NCBI RefSeq assembly: GCF_019375555.1
Contig: NZ_JAHXDN010000003.1
Coordinates: forward strand, 434,001 to 498,000
Reading direction: 5' to 3'
From: Roseobacter insulae
GTDB taxonomy: Bacteria > Pseudomonadota > Alphaproteobacteria > Rhodobacterales > Rhodobacteraceae
DNA: 64,000 nucleotides
Shown: positions 33,857-43,943 of the stretch, piece by piece
Position numbering within the stretch: position 1 is the stretch's first letter
Layout: each line of letters begins with the position of its first letter
Position numbers and translations under genes: made by a program
Notes under the pieces: model-generated
Seen by the model: the letters and a program-made list of their open reading frames with translations, nothing else
What the model was told of the DNA's origin: nothing
Database searches by the model: none

Positions 33857-35003
33857 GATGATACCACAGATGACGACCTTTCTTTCCAAGCTGTTACTTT
33901 TGGCGGCATTGTCAACCGCTTCCATCCTTCAGGCCGTCCCGTCCGCCCGCGCCCATGAACTGGTGCCGACCATCGCGGACCTCTTCGTGGAGGACGGCGC
34001 AACCGTCACGCTGGATTTTCGCATTAATCTGGAGGCGTTTCTGGCCGGCGTCGACCTCGATGCGGTTGATAACACCGACGATGACGCGGCCGGTGTTGCC
34101 TATTCAGTTTTGCGTGATCTGTCCGCGGACGCCCTGCAGGCCCGGGTGCCCGAGCTGCTTGCGGCATGGAACAGGGTCCCGCTTGCAGGGGCCGGGGTGC
34201 CGCTGGAATTCAGCATCGTACAGGTCGACATCCCCGACGGCATCGACATTGAACTGCCGCGCATTTCGCTCCTGACGCTCTCCGCGCCACTGCCGCAGGA
34301 TGCAGCGGCGATCACGGTCACCTGGCCGGACGGGGCCGGCGCGCTGGTGTTGCGGCAGCAGGGCGTGCCAGAACCCTTCACCGGGTATCTCGCAGGGGGC
34401 GACACCAGCCCGCCGATTGCCCTTGGCGGGGGCGGGGCCCAGACGGCGACAGAGGCGTTTCTCGGTTATATCCCGGTTGGCTTCGATCATATCCTGCCCA
34501 AGGGGCTCGATCATATCCTGTTTGTCCTGGGGCTTTTCTTTCTCAGCACGCGGCTGCGCCCGCTGGTCTGGCAGATCAGCGCGTTCACCCTCGCGCACAC
34601 GGTGACGCTGGCCCTGGGCGCTCTGGGGCTGGTGAGCATCAATCCGGCGATCGTGGAGCCGCTGATTGCCGCCTCGATCGTCTTTGTCGCGGTGGAAAAT
34701 ATCTTCACCTCCGGCCTCAACCCGTGGCGGCCCGTGGTGATCTTTCTCTTCGGCCTGCTGCACGGGCTCGGGTTTGCGTCCGTGCTGGGGGAGTTTGGCT
34801 TGCCCGAGGGGCAATTCATTCCCGCGCTGATCGGCTTCAACATCGGGGTGGAACTGGGGCAGCTGACAGTGATCGCCATCGCCTTTGCGCTGGTGGGGTG
34901 GTTTGCGCGCCAGCAGTGGTACCGCGCCCGGATCGCGATCCCCGCTTCCTGCGCGATCGCGGCCGTAGGGGCCTATTGGTTCGTCGAACGGGTCTTTCTC
35001 TAG
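33855..35003 (+). CDS. HupE/UreJ-family membrane protein (putative Ni/Co transporter)
   Basis: The product has 382 residues. A signal peptide ends near SARAHELVP, placing a histidine at the mature N-terminus. A soluble periplasmic domain of about 150 residues follows. The C-terminal half is a HupE_UreJ_2 membrane domain with six helices and conserved histidines: FDHILPKGLDHILFVLGLFF, LAHTVTLALG and LLHGLGFASVLGEFGLP. Related proteins import nickel or cobalt. The first ATG at 33855 overlaps the start codon of the divergent DUF4198 gene; ATGs at 33858 and 33870 are alternatives and would barely relieve the overlap. It converges with thiE-like across 4 nt. Confidence 0.82.
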   Translation: MMIPQMTTFLSKLLLLAALSTASILQAVPSARAHELVPTIADLFVEDGATVTLDFRINLEAFLAGVDLDAVDNTDDDAAGVAYSVLRDLSADALQARVPELLAAWNRVPLAGAGVPLEFSIVQVDIPDGIDIELPRISLLTLSAPLPQDAAAITVTWPDGAGALVLRQQGVPEPFTGYLAGGDTSPPIALGGGGAQTATEAFLGYIPVGFDHILPKGLDHILFVLGLFFLSTRLRPLVWQISAFTLAHTVTLALGALGLVSINPAIVEPLIAASIVFVAVENIFTSGLNPWRPVVIFLFGLLHGLGFASVLGEFGLPEGQFIPALIGFNIGVELGQLTVIAIAFALVGWFARQQWYRARIAIPASCAIAAVGAYWFVERVFL

Positions 35004-35007
35004 CCGT

Positions 35008-35628
35008 CTAACCCATGGCCGCGATCAGATCGGCCAGCGCGTCGCCGGGGGCCTCGGTGGCCCATATCTCCTCGCCGATGCCGAAAAAATCGGTATGCGG
35101 GGCGAGCGTGGCAACCATCGCGGCGTCCAGCGCGCCCTCGGCGACAACCGGAACCTCGATCACTTCGGACCACCACTGGAACAGGTCCAGCCCGGCAAAG
35201 CTGCCATCGCCGAGGCCGGAGGGCTGCACGGGCCCGAAGCTGACGTAATCCGCACCCGCTTCGCCCGCGCTCATGCCGTCGTGGCGCGAGGCGCCACAGA
35301 AGCTGCCGACGATCGCGTCGTCTCCCAGCGCCTTGCGGGTGTCGCGCACCGAACGGGCCGCGTCCGTCAGATGGACCCCGTCGAGCCCCAGCCGGTCCGA
35401 CAGCAGCGTGTGATCGCTCAGGACGAGGGCAACATCGCGGGCATGTGTGACCTCGCGCAGCGCATCCGCGGCGCGCGCCAGCCGGTCCTCGTCCCGCGTG
35501 GCGAGGCTGAGCCGGACGCAGGCCACCGCGTGGGCGTCCAGAACCGAGGCCAGAAGATCGGGGAAACTGCTCAACTCGAACTCCGGCGGGGTGATCAGGT
35601 AGAGTTGCGGTTGTTCTGGCGTGTCCAT
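35008..35628 (-). CDS. thiE: Thiamine-phosphate synthase-like protein (TMP-TENI family)
   Basis: The product has 206 residues with a TIM-barrel outline of the ThiE/TenI family. It has YLITPPEF at the first strand, RLSLAT, LSDHTLLSDRLGLDGVHL (the diphosphate/substrate loop), GSFCGASRHDGMSAGEAGADYVSFGPV (read in part), and VVAEGAL. ThiE joins the pyrimidine and thiazole moieties of thiamine; TenI relatives act on the thiazole. The canonical lysine/aspartate set is only partly recognisable, so assignment to ThiE versus a ThiE-like paralogue is tentative. ATG 35628 has an AAGGA site; the frame stays open further upstream only as an antisense of trmJ. Confidence 0.7.
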   Translation of the reverse strand: MDTPEQPQLYLITPPEFELSSFPDLLASVLDAHAVACVRLSLATRDEDRLARAADALREVTHARDVALVLSDHTLLSDRLGLDGVHLTDAARSVRDTRKALGDDAIVGSFCGASRHDGMSAGEAGADYVSFGPVQPSGLGDGSFAGLDLFQWWSEVIEVPVVAEGALDAAMVATLAPHTDFFGIGEEIWATEAPGDALADLIAAMG

Positions 35629-35693
35629 GGTGTGGTCCTTCGAAGATAGTGCCCCGACCAGTAGCGCAAGCGCCGGTGAATGGAAACTTTTAT

Positions 35694-35712
35694 GCCTTCG
35701 GCGAGGATATTT
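35694..35712. repeat. Copy 2 of the dispersed GCCTYCGGCGRGGATATTT element
   Basis: This is the second intergenic copy (between the divergent thiE-like gene and trmJ). Relative to the copy at 29284 it carries T for C at position 5 and A for G at position 11. These convert one C-G pair to T-G and one T-G pair to T-A, so the hairpin is preserved. Confidence 0.5.
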
Positions 35713-35770
35713 ATGAACCGAAGAAACGCGGTGTGTTGCGGCGGCGCCGGTCGCGACGTAAGAGGCGGGT

Positions 35771-36526
35771 ATGACAGACCCCGTTGAACAGCCCGGCACC
35801 CCCGCTTTCGTTCTGGTGCGTCCCCAGATGGGAGAGAACATCGGGGCTGCGGCCCGCGCGATGTGGAATTTCGGCCTCGACCGGATGCGGCTTGTGGCGC
35901 CGCGCGATGGCTGGCCGAACCCGAATGCCACCGCGATGGCCAGCGGGGCTGGGCGTTTGCTGGACGCGGCGCGCCTCAGCCCCGATCTGCCGGATGCCAT
36001 TCGTGACTGCACTTATGTCTTTGCGACCACGGCGCGGGCGCGCGATCTGACCAAGCCCGTGGTCAGCCCCGAAGCCGCGATGCGGATGGCCGCCGGCAGG
36101 ATTGCAGAGGGCCAGCGCGTCGCGGTGCTTTTCGGGCCGGAAAGGGCGGGGTTGGAGAATGACGATATCGCGCGCGCCAATGCGATCATCTCGGTACCGG
36201 TCAACCCGGCTTTTGCCTCCCTCAACCTTGCGCAATGCGTGCTGCTGGTGGGCTATGAATGGAGGCGGGCGGTCGGCGCGGTGACGCCTGCGACCACCGA
36301 GATGGCCGGGACCGACTGGGCCGAGGCGGTCGAGGTTGAACATCTGGCCAATCACTACCAGGACCGGCTGGAGGAGGCGGGCTTCTTCTTTCCCGATCAC
36401 AAGGCGCACTCGATGCGTATCAACCTGCGCAACATGTGGAGCCGCATGCCCCTGACCCGGGCGGATGTGCAGATGCTGCACGGGGTGATGCGCCAGATCG
36501 TCCGCTGGAAAACACGCGACGACTAG
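35771..36526 (+). CDS. trmJ: tRNA (cytidine/uridine-32-2'-O)-methyltransferase TrmJ
   Basis: The product has 251 residues and is a SPOUT (trefoil-knot) methyltransferase. Motif 1 is RPQMGENIGAAARAMWNFG, motif 2 VAVLFGPERAGLENDDIARAN (read in part), and motif 3 ISVPVNPAFASLNLAQCV. The conserved Arg in motif 1's N..R and the serine in motif 3 are present. It transfers a methyl from SAM to the ribose of tRNA position 32. The helical C-terminal extension with NMWSRMPLTRADVQMLHG is typical of TrmJ. GTG and ATG choices agree with ATG 35771, 3 nt after a GGCGGG stretch. Confidence 0.9.
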   Translation: MTDPVEQPGTPAFVLVRPQMGENIGAAARAMWNFGLDRMRLVAPRDGWPNPNATAMASGAGRLLDAARLSPDLPDAIRDCTYVFATTARARDLTKPVVSPEAAMRMAAGRIAEGQRVAVLFGPERAGLENDDIARANAIISVPVNPAFASLNLAQCVLLVGYEWRRAVGAVTPATTEMAGTDWAEAVEVEHLANHYQDRLEEAGFFFPDHKAHSMRINLRNMWSRMPLTRADVQMLHGVMRQIVRWKTRDD

Positions 36527-36591
36527 ACGCGCTGGACCTGCAGGCGCAGGCGGCATAGGTATGCATCGCGAAGCAAGACAAGGACAACGGG

Positions 36592-37746
36592 ATGAGCGGC
36601 AAGCGCAAGCTCTTCGAAGAGGTCGGTAGCGCGGAGACCACGCGCCCCGCCGCCCGGCCGGGGGGGATCGATCAGGGCCATGGCGGGGCGCGCGGCGCGA
36701 TCCGGCGCTGGCTCATGGCTCTGTTCGCACTGGTGGTCCTGATGATCGCCGTCGGCGGGCTGACGCGGCTGACCGACAGCGGCCTAAGCATCACCGAATG
36801 GCGCCCGATCACCGGCGCCCTGCCGCCGCTGAATGCGGCCGCGTGGGAGATGGAATTCGCCAAGTATCAGGCGATTGATGAGTTTAGTATACAGAACCAG
36901 TGGATGCAGTTGGATGACTTCAAGGTCATCTACTGGTGGGAGTGGGGCCATCGTCAACTGGGCCGGGTCGTCGGGCTGGTATGGGCGCTTGGCTTTGTCT
37001 GGTTCGCGGTGCGCCGTCAGATCCCCTCGGGCTGGACGCCGAAGCTGCTTCTGCTGGGCGCTCTCGGTGGTGCCCAGGGGGCGATTGGCTGGTGGATGGT
37101 CGCTTCCGGCGTGACGCAGGGCGAGGCCATCACGGATGTGGCCAGTTACCGGCTGGCGACCCATCTCGGGCTGGCTTTTGTCATCCTCGGTGTCATCACC
37201 TGGTACATCCTGGAACTGGGGCGCACGGCGCGCGACCTGATGCAGGCACGCCGCACAAGGGAAGCCCGGCACTGGCGCCTGTCGACGGGGCTGCTGCACT
37301 TTACCTTCCTGCAAATCCTTCTGGGCGCGCTGGTGGCCGGCATCGATGCCGGGCGCAGTTACACCGACTGGCCCCTGATGGGCGGTCAGGTCTTTCCCGC
37401 CAGCGCCTTCGTGCTGGAGCCGGCCTGGCGTAATTTCTTCGAGAGCCCGGGTCTGGTGCAGTTCATTCACCGGGTCAGCGGCTATCTCCTGGCGGGCTTC
37501 GCGGTGATCGTCTGGCTGCGCGGTCGCACATCCGCGCATCAGACCACCCGCTTCGCCTTCAACGCCGTGATCGCCGCCACGGCCCTGCAAATCGCCATCG
37601 GCGTTGTCACCGTGCTCTACGGCGCGCCGGTGCATATCGCCTTGCTGCACCAGCTTCTGGCCGTTGTTCTCTGGGTGCTGATCCTGCGCGCCCGGTTCCT
37701 GAGCGGCTACCCCATCGCCACATCATTAAGAGGAAATTCTGCATGA
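36592..37746 (+). CDS. ctaA: Heme A synthase CtaA (COX15)
   Basis: The product has 384 residues with eight predicted membrane helices. Heme-ligand histidines fall in conserved surroundings: YWWEWGHRQLGRVVG, ATHLGLAFV, LLHFTFLQILLGALVAG and FIHRVSGYLLAG. GLTRLTDSGLSITEWRPITGALPP (read in part) is the family's N-terminal signature. CtaA oxidises the C8 methyl of heme O to the formyl group of heme A, needed by aa3-type cytochrome oxidases. The N-terminal 35 residues are polar and cytoplasmic. Its stop overlaps the M32 peptidase start by 4 nt (ATGA). Confidence 0.94.
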   Translation: MSGKRKLFEEVGSAETTRPAARPGGIDQGHGGARGAIRRWLMALFALVVLMIAVGGLTRLTDSGLSITEWRPITGALPPLNAAAWEMEFAKYQAIDEFSIQNQWMQLDDFKVIYWWEWGHRQLGRVVGLVWALGFVWFAVRRQIPSGWTPKLLLLGALGGAQGAIGWWMVASGVTQGEAITDVASYRLATHLGLAFVILGVITWYILELGRTARDLMQARRTREARHWRLSTGLLHFTFLQILLGALVAGIDAGRSYTDWPLMGGQVFPASAFVLEPAWRNFFESPGLVQFIHRVSGYLLAGFAVIVWLRGRTSAHQTTRFAFNAVIAATALQIAIGVVTVLYGAPVHIALLHQLLAVVLWVLILRARFLSGYPIATSLRGNSA

Positions 37747-39218
37747 ACGCCTTCGACGCCCTCATGGCCCATGCCCGCGAAACACAAGCACTGGCGCAGG
37801 TGGCCGGGCGGCTGGGCTGGGATCAGGAAACCATGATGCCCCGCGGGGCCGCCCCCCAGCGCGGCGAGGAAATGGCGGCGATGGAGGCGGTGCTGCACGC
37901 CCGTCGTGTCGATGCCCGCGTGGCCGACTGGCTGGCGGAGCTGGAGGGCACCGATCTCGATGCCCCGGCCGCCGCGCAATTGCGTCACATCCGCCGCAGC
38001 CATACGCGCGCCAGCAAGGTGCCCGCCGCGCTGGCCGCCCGGATCGCCCGCGTGACCTCGCAAGCGCAGGGCACCTGGGCCGACGCCCGCGGCAGCGACG
38101 ACTTTTCCGCCTTTGCCCCGACGCTGGAAGAGGTGATCGCGCTGAAACGCGAGGAAGGGCAGGCATTGGCCAATGGCGGGGACGTCTATGACGCCATGCT
38201 GTCGGATTATGAACCCGGCACCACCGGCGCCGAACTGGAAGCGATGTTCGGTGCGTTGCGTCCCGAACTCTCCGCGCTCAGGGCCGCCGTGCGCGACGCC
38301 AAGGCGCCGCCAACCCTCAAAGGCACCTTCGATGAGGCCGCGCAGATGAAACTGACGCGCAAGCTGGCCCGGGCCTTCGGGTACGACATGACCCATGGCC
38401 GCGTGGACAAGGCCGTGCATCCTTTCAGCTCCGGGTCCGGGCTCGACGTGCGGATCACCACCCGCACCAACCCCGATGATCCCTTCAACTGCTTCTATTC
38501 GACGATCCACGAGGTCGGCCACGCTGCCTATGAACAGAACATCAGCCGCGACTATCTGCTCACCCCGCTGGGTGAGGGGGTGTCCATGGGCGTGCATGAA
38601 AGCCAGAGCCGGATCTACGAAAACCAGATCGGGCGCAGCCGCGCCTTCACCGGGTGGCTTTTCGGGCAGATGAAAGACACCTTCGGCGATTTCGGGATCG
38701 CGGATGAAGACTCCTTCTACGCCTGCGTGAACCGGGTCTCCGACGGCTATATCCGCACCGAGGCCGACGAGCTGCAGTATAACCTGCATGTCCTGCTGCG
38801 CTTCGATCTGGAACGCGCGCTCATGGCGGATGACTTGCAGGTCGCCGATCTGGAAGCCGCGTGGAACGACCGCTTCGAGGCGGATTTCGGCTACCCGGTG
38901 GACAAGCCGTCCAACGGCGTGCTGCAGGACGTGCACTGGTCCGTCGGATTGTTCGGGTATTTCCCGACCTACAGCCTTGGCAATGTCTACGCGGGCTGCC
39001 TGCACGAAGCCATGCGCAGCGCCCTGCCGGAACTCGACAGTCAGCTGGCCCGGGGCGACACTTCGGCGGCCACCGGCTGGCTGCGCGACAACGTGCAATC
39101 CCACGGCGGCCTTTATGAGCCACGCGAGGTCATCGCGCGCGCCCGCGGCGCGGAACCCTCCGAAGCCCCGCTGCTGGCCTATCTGAAGGAAAAATTCACC
39201 GGCATCTACGGGCTCTGA
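37743..39218 (+). CDS. M32 family metallocarboxypeptidase (Taq type)
   Basis: The product has 491 residues, the usual length for thermostable carboxypeptidase 1. The zinc motif HEVGH is at 256-260, with the third ligand glutamate in ESQSRIYENQIGRS near 285. The HPFSSG and GVHESQSR stretches and the C-terminal LGNVYAGCLHEAMR and YPVDKPSNGVLQDVHWS (near 400) are family signatures. It removes C-terminal amino acids from peptides in the cytoplasm. The start is fixed by the ATGA overlap with ctaA. The pairing with ctaA is one of position; no functional link is evident. Confidence 0.92.
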   Translation: MNAFDALMAHARETQALAQVAGRLGWDQETMMPRGAAPQRGEEMAAMEAVLHARRVDARVADWLAELEGTDLDAPAAAQLRHIRRSHTRASKVPAALAARIARVTSQAQGTWADARGSDDFSAFAPTLEEVIALKREEGQALANGGDVYDAMLSDYEPGTTGAELEAMFGALRPELSALRAAVRDAKAPPTLKGTFDEAAQMKLTRKLARAFGYDMTHGRVDKAVHPFSSGSGLDVRITTRTNPDDPFNCFYSTIHEVGHAAYEQNISRDYLLTPLGEGVSMGVHESQSRIYENQIGRSRAFTGWLFGQMKDTFGDFGIADEDSFYACVNRVSDGYIRTEADELQYNLHVLLRFDLERALMADDLQVADLEAAWNDRFEADFGYPVDKPSNGVLQDVHWSVGLFGYFPTYSLGNVYAGCLHEAMRSALPELDSQLARGDTSAATGWLRDNVQSHGGLYEPREVIARARGAEPSEAPLLAYLKEKFTGIYGL

Positions 39219-39351
39219 CCGCCGCTGCCCGAGCCTGCGGCAATCCCGGTCAGGCGACCCTCCCACGCCCAGGCCCCGGTCGCAAGCACGGATGCAGTGT
39301 GTTGATCGTCCGAGGCGTCGCCGCATTGCTGGCCAATTGGCACCTCTTCCC

Positions 39352-39393
39352 TTGATATGGGTCAAACACACCAAGGCGCCAGGACGCTACGCT
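39352..39393 (+). promoter_or_regulatory. FNR/Dnr-type class II promoter of the exporter operon
   Basis: TTGAT-ATGG-GTCAA (39352-39365) fits the FNR/FnrL/Dnr half-sites. With a -10-like TACGCT at 39388-39393 and +1 near 39400, the box centre falls at -41.5, the class II activator position. The exporter's first ATG is 26 nt further. The remaining upstream spacer (39219-39351) shows nothing I can identify. Confidence 0.55.
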
Positions 39394-39425
39394 GTGCTGC
39401 GAAACGCAACGGAGTGGACGGCGGC

Positions 39426-40659
39426 ATGGCAGAGGCATCGGACGACGTGGCAAAGACCCTGGGGCTCGGACCGGCCGGTCCGCGCGTGCCGGCCTGGGTC
39501 AAATACGGTGCGGCCCTGCTGGTGCTCGCGGGTGGCCTTCTGGCATGGGCCACGCTGGGGGGAAAAGACGGCGCGGTGCAATACGTCACCGCCAGGGCGA
39601 CAACCGCCGACCTGCGCGTCACGGTCACCGCCACCGGGACAATAGAGCCCACGAACCTGGTCGAGATATCAAGCGAACTCTCGGGCACGATGGGCAAGGT
39701 GCACGTGGATTTCAACGACAAGGTGTCGAGGGGCAGCATCCTGGCGGAACTCGATACCGCCAAGCTCAACGCGCAGGTCGCGGTCAGCAAGGCTGCCCTC
39801 GACAGCCGCATCGCCCGGGTCGCGATGGCCCGCGCCACCCTTGAGGACGCCCGCGAGAAATTCGAAAATGCCCAGCAACTTGAGGCCCGGGGCGTGACCG
39901 CACATCAGACCCTGGTGACCCAGCAGGCGAATTTCACCCGCGCAACCGCCGAACTGCAATCGGCGCTCGCGGATCAGAGCCTCGCCGAGGCAGAACTCGA
40001 TCTGTATCAGACGGAGCTCGACAAGGCCTGCATCTGTTCGCCCATCGACGGCATCGTGCTGGACCGCGCCATCGACGAGGGGCAGATCGTGGCGGCAACG
40101 CTGCAGGCACCGGTGCTGTTCACCGTGGCCGAAGACCTCAGCAAGATGGAGCTTCAGGTCGACATCGACGAGGCCGACATCGGACGCACGGCGGTGGGTA
40201 ACCGCGCTGATTTCACGGTAGAGGCTTACGACGAGCGGGTCTTTCCCGCCGAGATTTCCGAGATCAGGTTTGCGCCCAGGACAGTGGACGGCGTGGTAAC
40301 CTACAAGGCGCTCCTGACCATCGACAACGCGGACCTGGCCCTGCGCCCGGGCATGACCGCGACCGCCGACATTACCGTTGCCGAGATCGCCGATGCGCTG
40401 ACCGTCCCCAATGCCGCCCTGCGGTATGTCCCGCCGCGTGAGCCGGAGGCGGAAGAGGACGACCGAAGCGGCCTGCTGGGCATGCTCATCCCGCAGGATT
40501 TCGAGGAGGCCGCACGCGCCGACAACCGAACGCTCTGGGTGCTGCGCGATGGCGCGCCGACCGAGATCGCGGTACGCCCCGGGGCCACCGACGGGCGCCG
40601 GACGCAGATCCTCGACGGAGACCTCGCACCCGGTGATCTGGTCATCACGGAGCGCATCG

Positions 40660-40667
<8 letters not shown>
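39426..40667 (+). CDS. macA: Periplasmic adaptor (membrane fusion) protein, MacA-like
   Basis: The product has 413 residues. A single N-terminal membrane anchor (near 24-42) is followed by an HlyD/MacA layout: barrel-sandwich halves TATGTIEPTNLVEISSELSG (read in part) and CSPIDGIVLDRAIDEGQIV, a coiled-coil hairpin (about 110-170), and a beta-barrel with VDIDEADIGR and a MacA-type LRPGMTATADITV. It bridges the inner-membrane ABC transporter and an outer-membrane channel. No TolC-like gene is nearby. The stop overlaps the ATPase start by 8 nt. An FNR-type box lies upstream. ATG 39426 is preferred to 39357, which lies inside that box. Confidence 0.85.
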
Positions 40668-41379
<712 letters not shown>

Positions 41380-41380
41380 C

Positions 41381-42592
41381 ATGCTGTGGGAAACCATCAG
41401 GCTGGCGATACAGGCCATCTTTCGCAATGCGCTGCGGTCCTTTCTGACGGTGCTGGGCATCGTCATCGGCGTGGGTGCCGTGATTGCCATGGTGACGGTC
41501 GGGCAGGGGTCGACGGAACAGGTGACCGCCGATGTGGAAAAGCTGGGCAGCAACCTTCTGATGATCCTGCCCGGCGAGGACGCGATGGAGGGCGGCCCCG
41601 CCGGCACGGCGACACCGATGTTCGACCTGCGCATAAACGATTTGCTGCAAGAACAGCTGGCACTAATCGACGTCTCCGCCCCGATGAGCATGTCGCGCGG
41701 CCGTGTTGTCTTTGGCAACGAAAACCGGCGGACGGATATCGTCGGCACCGACAACCGCTATTTCACGGCCGCCGGCTGGGAGATCGCGCGTGGCCGGCTC
41801 TTCGATACGGCGGAGCTGAAATCCGGCAAACCTGTCTGCGTTATCGGGGAAACCGTGCGCAAGGATCTTTTCGGCACCGCCGATCCGCTGGGCGAGGTGA
41901 TCCGCATCCGCAAACTGTCCTGCGAGGTGATCGGTCTGCTGAAATCCAAGGGCGCGTCGACCTTCGGCAACGATCAGGACGATTTCGTGATCATGCCGTT
42001 ACGCACCTTTCAGCGGCGCGTATCGGGCAACACGGACGTCAACCTGATGTTCGCCGCCGTGCGTGACGGCGTGCCCACCGAACGCGCCGTGCGCGAGGTC
42101 GAGGTCGTGCTGCGTGACCTGCGGCGGATCGGTCGCGGCGAGGATGACGATTTCACCGTGATGGACATGAAACAGATCGCCTCGATGCTGTCGGGGATCA
42201 CCGGCGTGCTGACCGGTCTGCTCTCCGCCGTGGCCGCCGTGAGCCTGTTGGTGGGCGGGATCGGGATCATGAACATCATGCTGGTATCGGTGACCGAGCG
42301 CACACGCGAAATCGGCATCAGGCTGGCGATCGGGGCGCAGGCGCGGCAGGTGCTGATGCAGTTTCTCGTAGAGGCGATCATCCTGTCGCTGTTTGGCGGG
42401 CTGATCGGAATCGCCGCGGGGCTGAGCCTGGGATATCTTGGTGCCAGCCTGCTTGCGATCCCGTTCCGGCCCGACGCCGGGGTGGTCCTGATCGCCTTCG
42501 CCTTTTCCGCGGCGGTTGGCGTGATCTTCGGCTATTTCCCGGCCCGCCGCGCCGCCCGCATGAACCCCATCGACGCGCTGCGCCACGAATAG
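41381..42592 (+). CDS. ABC exporter permease, MacB/FtsX type
   Basis: The product has 403 residues with four membrane helices: one near 20-42 and three near the C-terminus (about 280-305, 330-355 and 365-385). A large periplasmic MacB-PCD domain lies between helices 1 and 2. SVTERTREIGIRLAIGAQ after helix 2 and FPARRAARMNPIDALRHE at the end are diagnostic of MacB permeases. Together with the adaptor and ATPase it forms a tripartite efflux pump; cargo could be a peptide, siderophore, macrolide or porphyrin-like molecule. It starts 1 nt after the ATPase stop and is last in the operon. Confidence 0.92.
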   Translation: MLWETIRLAIQAIFRNALRSFLTVLGIVIGVGAVIAMVTVGQGSTEQVTADVEKLGSNLLMILPGEDAMEGGPAGTATPMFDLRINDLLQEQLALIDVSAPMSMSRGRVVFGNENRRTDIVGTDNRYFTAAGWEIARGRLFDTAELKSGKPVCVIGETVRKDLFGTADPLGEVIRIRKLSCEVIGLLKSKGASTFGNDQDDFVIMPLRTFQRRVSGNTDVNLMFAAVRDGVPTERAVREVEVVLRDLRRIGRGEDDDFTVMDMKQIASMLSGITGVLTGLLSAVAAVSLLVGGIGIMNIMLVSVTERTREIGIRLAIGAQARQVLMQFLVEAIILSLFGGLIGIAAGLSLGYLGASLLAIPFRPDAGVVLIAFAFSAAVGVIFGYFPARRAARMNPIDALRHE

Positions 42593-42759
42593 ATGAGCCT
42601 GCCCCCCGGACCGGCATCGGAAACGGGCCCGCTCACTCCGCGCGCCCGGTCCGACAGATGCTGCCCCGGCTGCCGACCCCGCCCTCGACACCAACAACCT
42701 TACCCCCGGAGCTGCTTGAAAACCCGCGGATCGACGCGCGCCGCCGCCAGGATCCCGGC

Positions 42760-43823
42760 CCATAGCACACCCTGAACAGGGCGAACATCTTGTCCTCCAC
42801 CTGCTGCTGGAAGGCCATGTAGTCCGCGCCGCGCGCCGCGGGCGGTCGATCCGCTCATGGGGCGACGCTGCTCCAATCGGTCCAGACGACCATTTCGCCC
42901 GCCTGTTTCTGTTTGCGGCCCAAATCGTGGGCCGGGTCCTTCAGCGATCTGAACGAGATGAAAAAGCCCGGCGGCGTGACCCCGGGTGCTTCGCTCCAGA
43001 TCGCGTCGATCTCTCCTGTCGGATAGAACCAGTGGTTTGACCGGGTGCCTCCGGCGGCTTCCACGTCGCCTTCGAACCCCAAAAACAGGCTGAAACGGGC
43101 AATGGAGGCAGGCAGCGCCTGTATCTCCCTGAACCAGTCTGCGCAGCCCGCGGGCAACAGGGTGTCGAGCGTCCCGCGTGCACCGATACTGGATGTCACG
43201 ACGTCCGACCGGAAGTCTTCGCCGTCCGATGTGCGCACCCCGGTGACCTTGCCGTTCCTGGGCAGAAGCCGCTCAACCCGCACGCCGGCGCGGGCCGCGC
43301 CACCGGCCTGCGTGATCGTCGGAACCAGATGGTCGGCAAAAGCCCTGCCGCCGCCCAACCGATACCACGCGCCACTTTCCAGACAAGAGCCGCAGATCAG
43401 CGCGTGCATCGCAAAGCTGGCCTTAAGGGGCGGCCGCCATGATCCCCCCATTGCGCGGTAGGGGCCGCGGCAAGCTCCGGGTTCCGGGTGATGCCGTCGA
43501 CCACTTCCTGCGTGGTGCGGGCGCACCATTTGTCGATGGCGCGGTGGTTCCCCCAGTCGATCATATGGCCGACAAGGTCAGGCGCGGCACGGGTCGGAAA
43601 CAGCCGTTACATCGTGTCCCGCCTCTCACGCAGTGCGGCCACCCATGCCTTGACCGCGTCGGCCTCATCGGCAAAGCGATCCCGTCAGATCGCGTGCCTG
43701 CGCCTCATAGGGGCGCGACGGCGCAAGCGGCAGCGCGTCCGCGAGATGCAGGGTGTCATAGACAGCCCCCATGCGGGGGCCGATGACAAGGGCATCCCAT
43801 GTCCGCGATTTCCCTTCCTTCAT
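42760..43823 (-). pseudogene. Decayed phytoene-desaturase-like FAD oxidoreductase
   Basis: Pieces of one protein appear in order but in different frames. An N-terminal dinucleotide-binding start with a damaged glycine motif (WDALVIGPRMGAVYDTLHLAD, read in part) comes first. A helical segment FADEADAVKAWVAALRE is cut by an in-frame TAA (43607-43609). Then come WGNHRAIDKWCARTTQEVV and LAAAPTAQWGDHGGRP, a frameshift near 43435, and a long intact piece (about 42855-43430) with GAWYRLGGGRAFADHLVPT and GEDFRSDVVTSSIG. Finally ADYMAFQQQVEDKMFALF lies in another frame. The gap after the FAD motif suggests an internal deletion. Intact relatives are retinol-saturase or phytoene-dehydrogenase-like enzymes of about 500 residues. 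No function remains. The boundaries are approximate; 42593-42759 holds nothing I recognise. Confidence 0.8.
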
Positions 43824-43943
43824 GGCGCGCTCCTCCCCGGTGTGCGTTCCGACATGCCCGGCGGGCCGCCGGGAAAGGATGCTTTCCGCGCCACGATGAC
43901 GGAGGATGTGACCGGCCCGGGGAGGCCCCTCACCGGCAGGACA

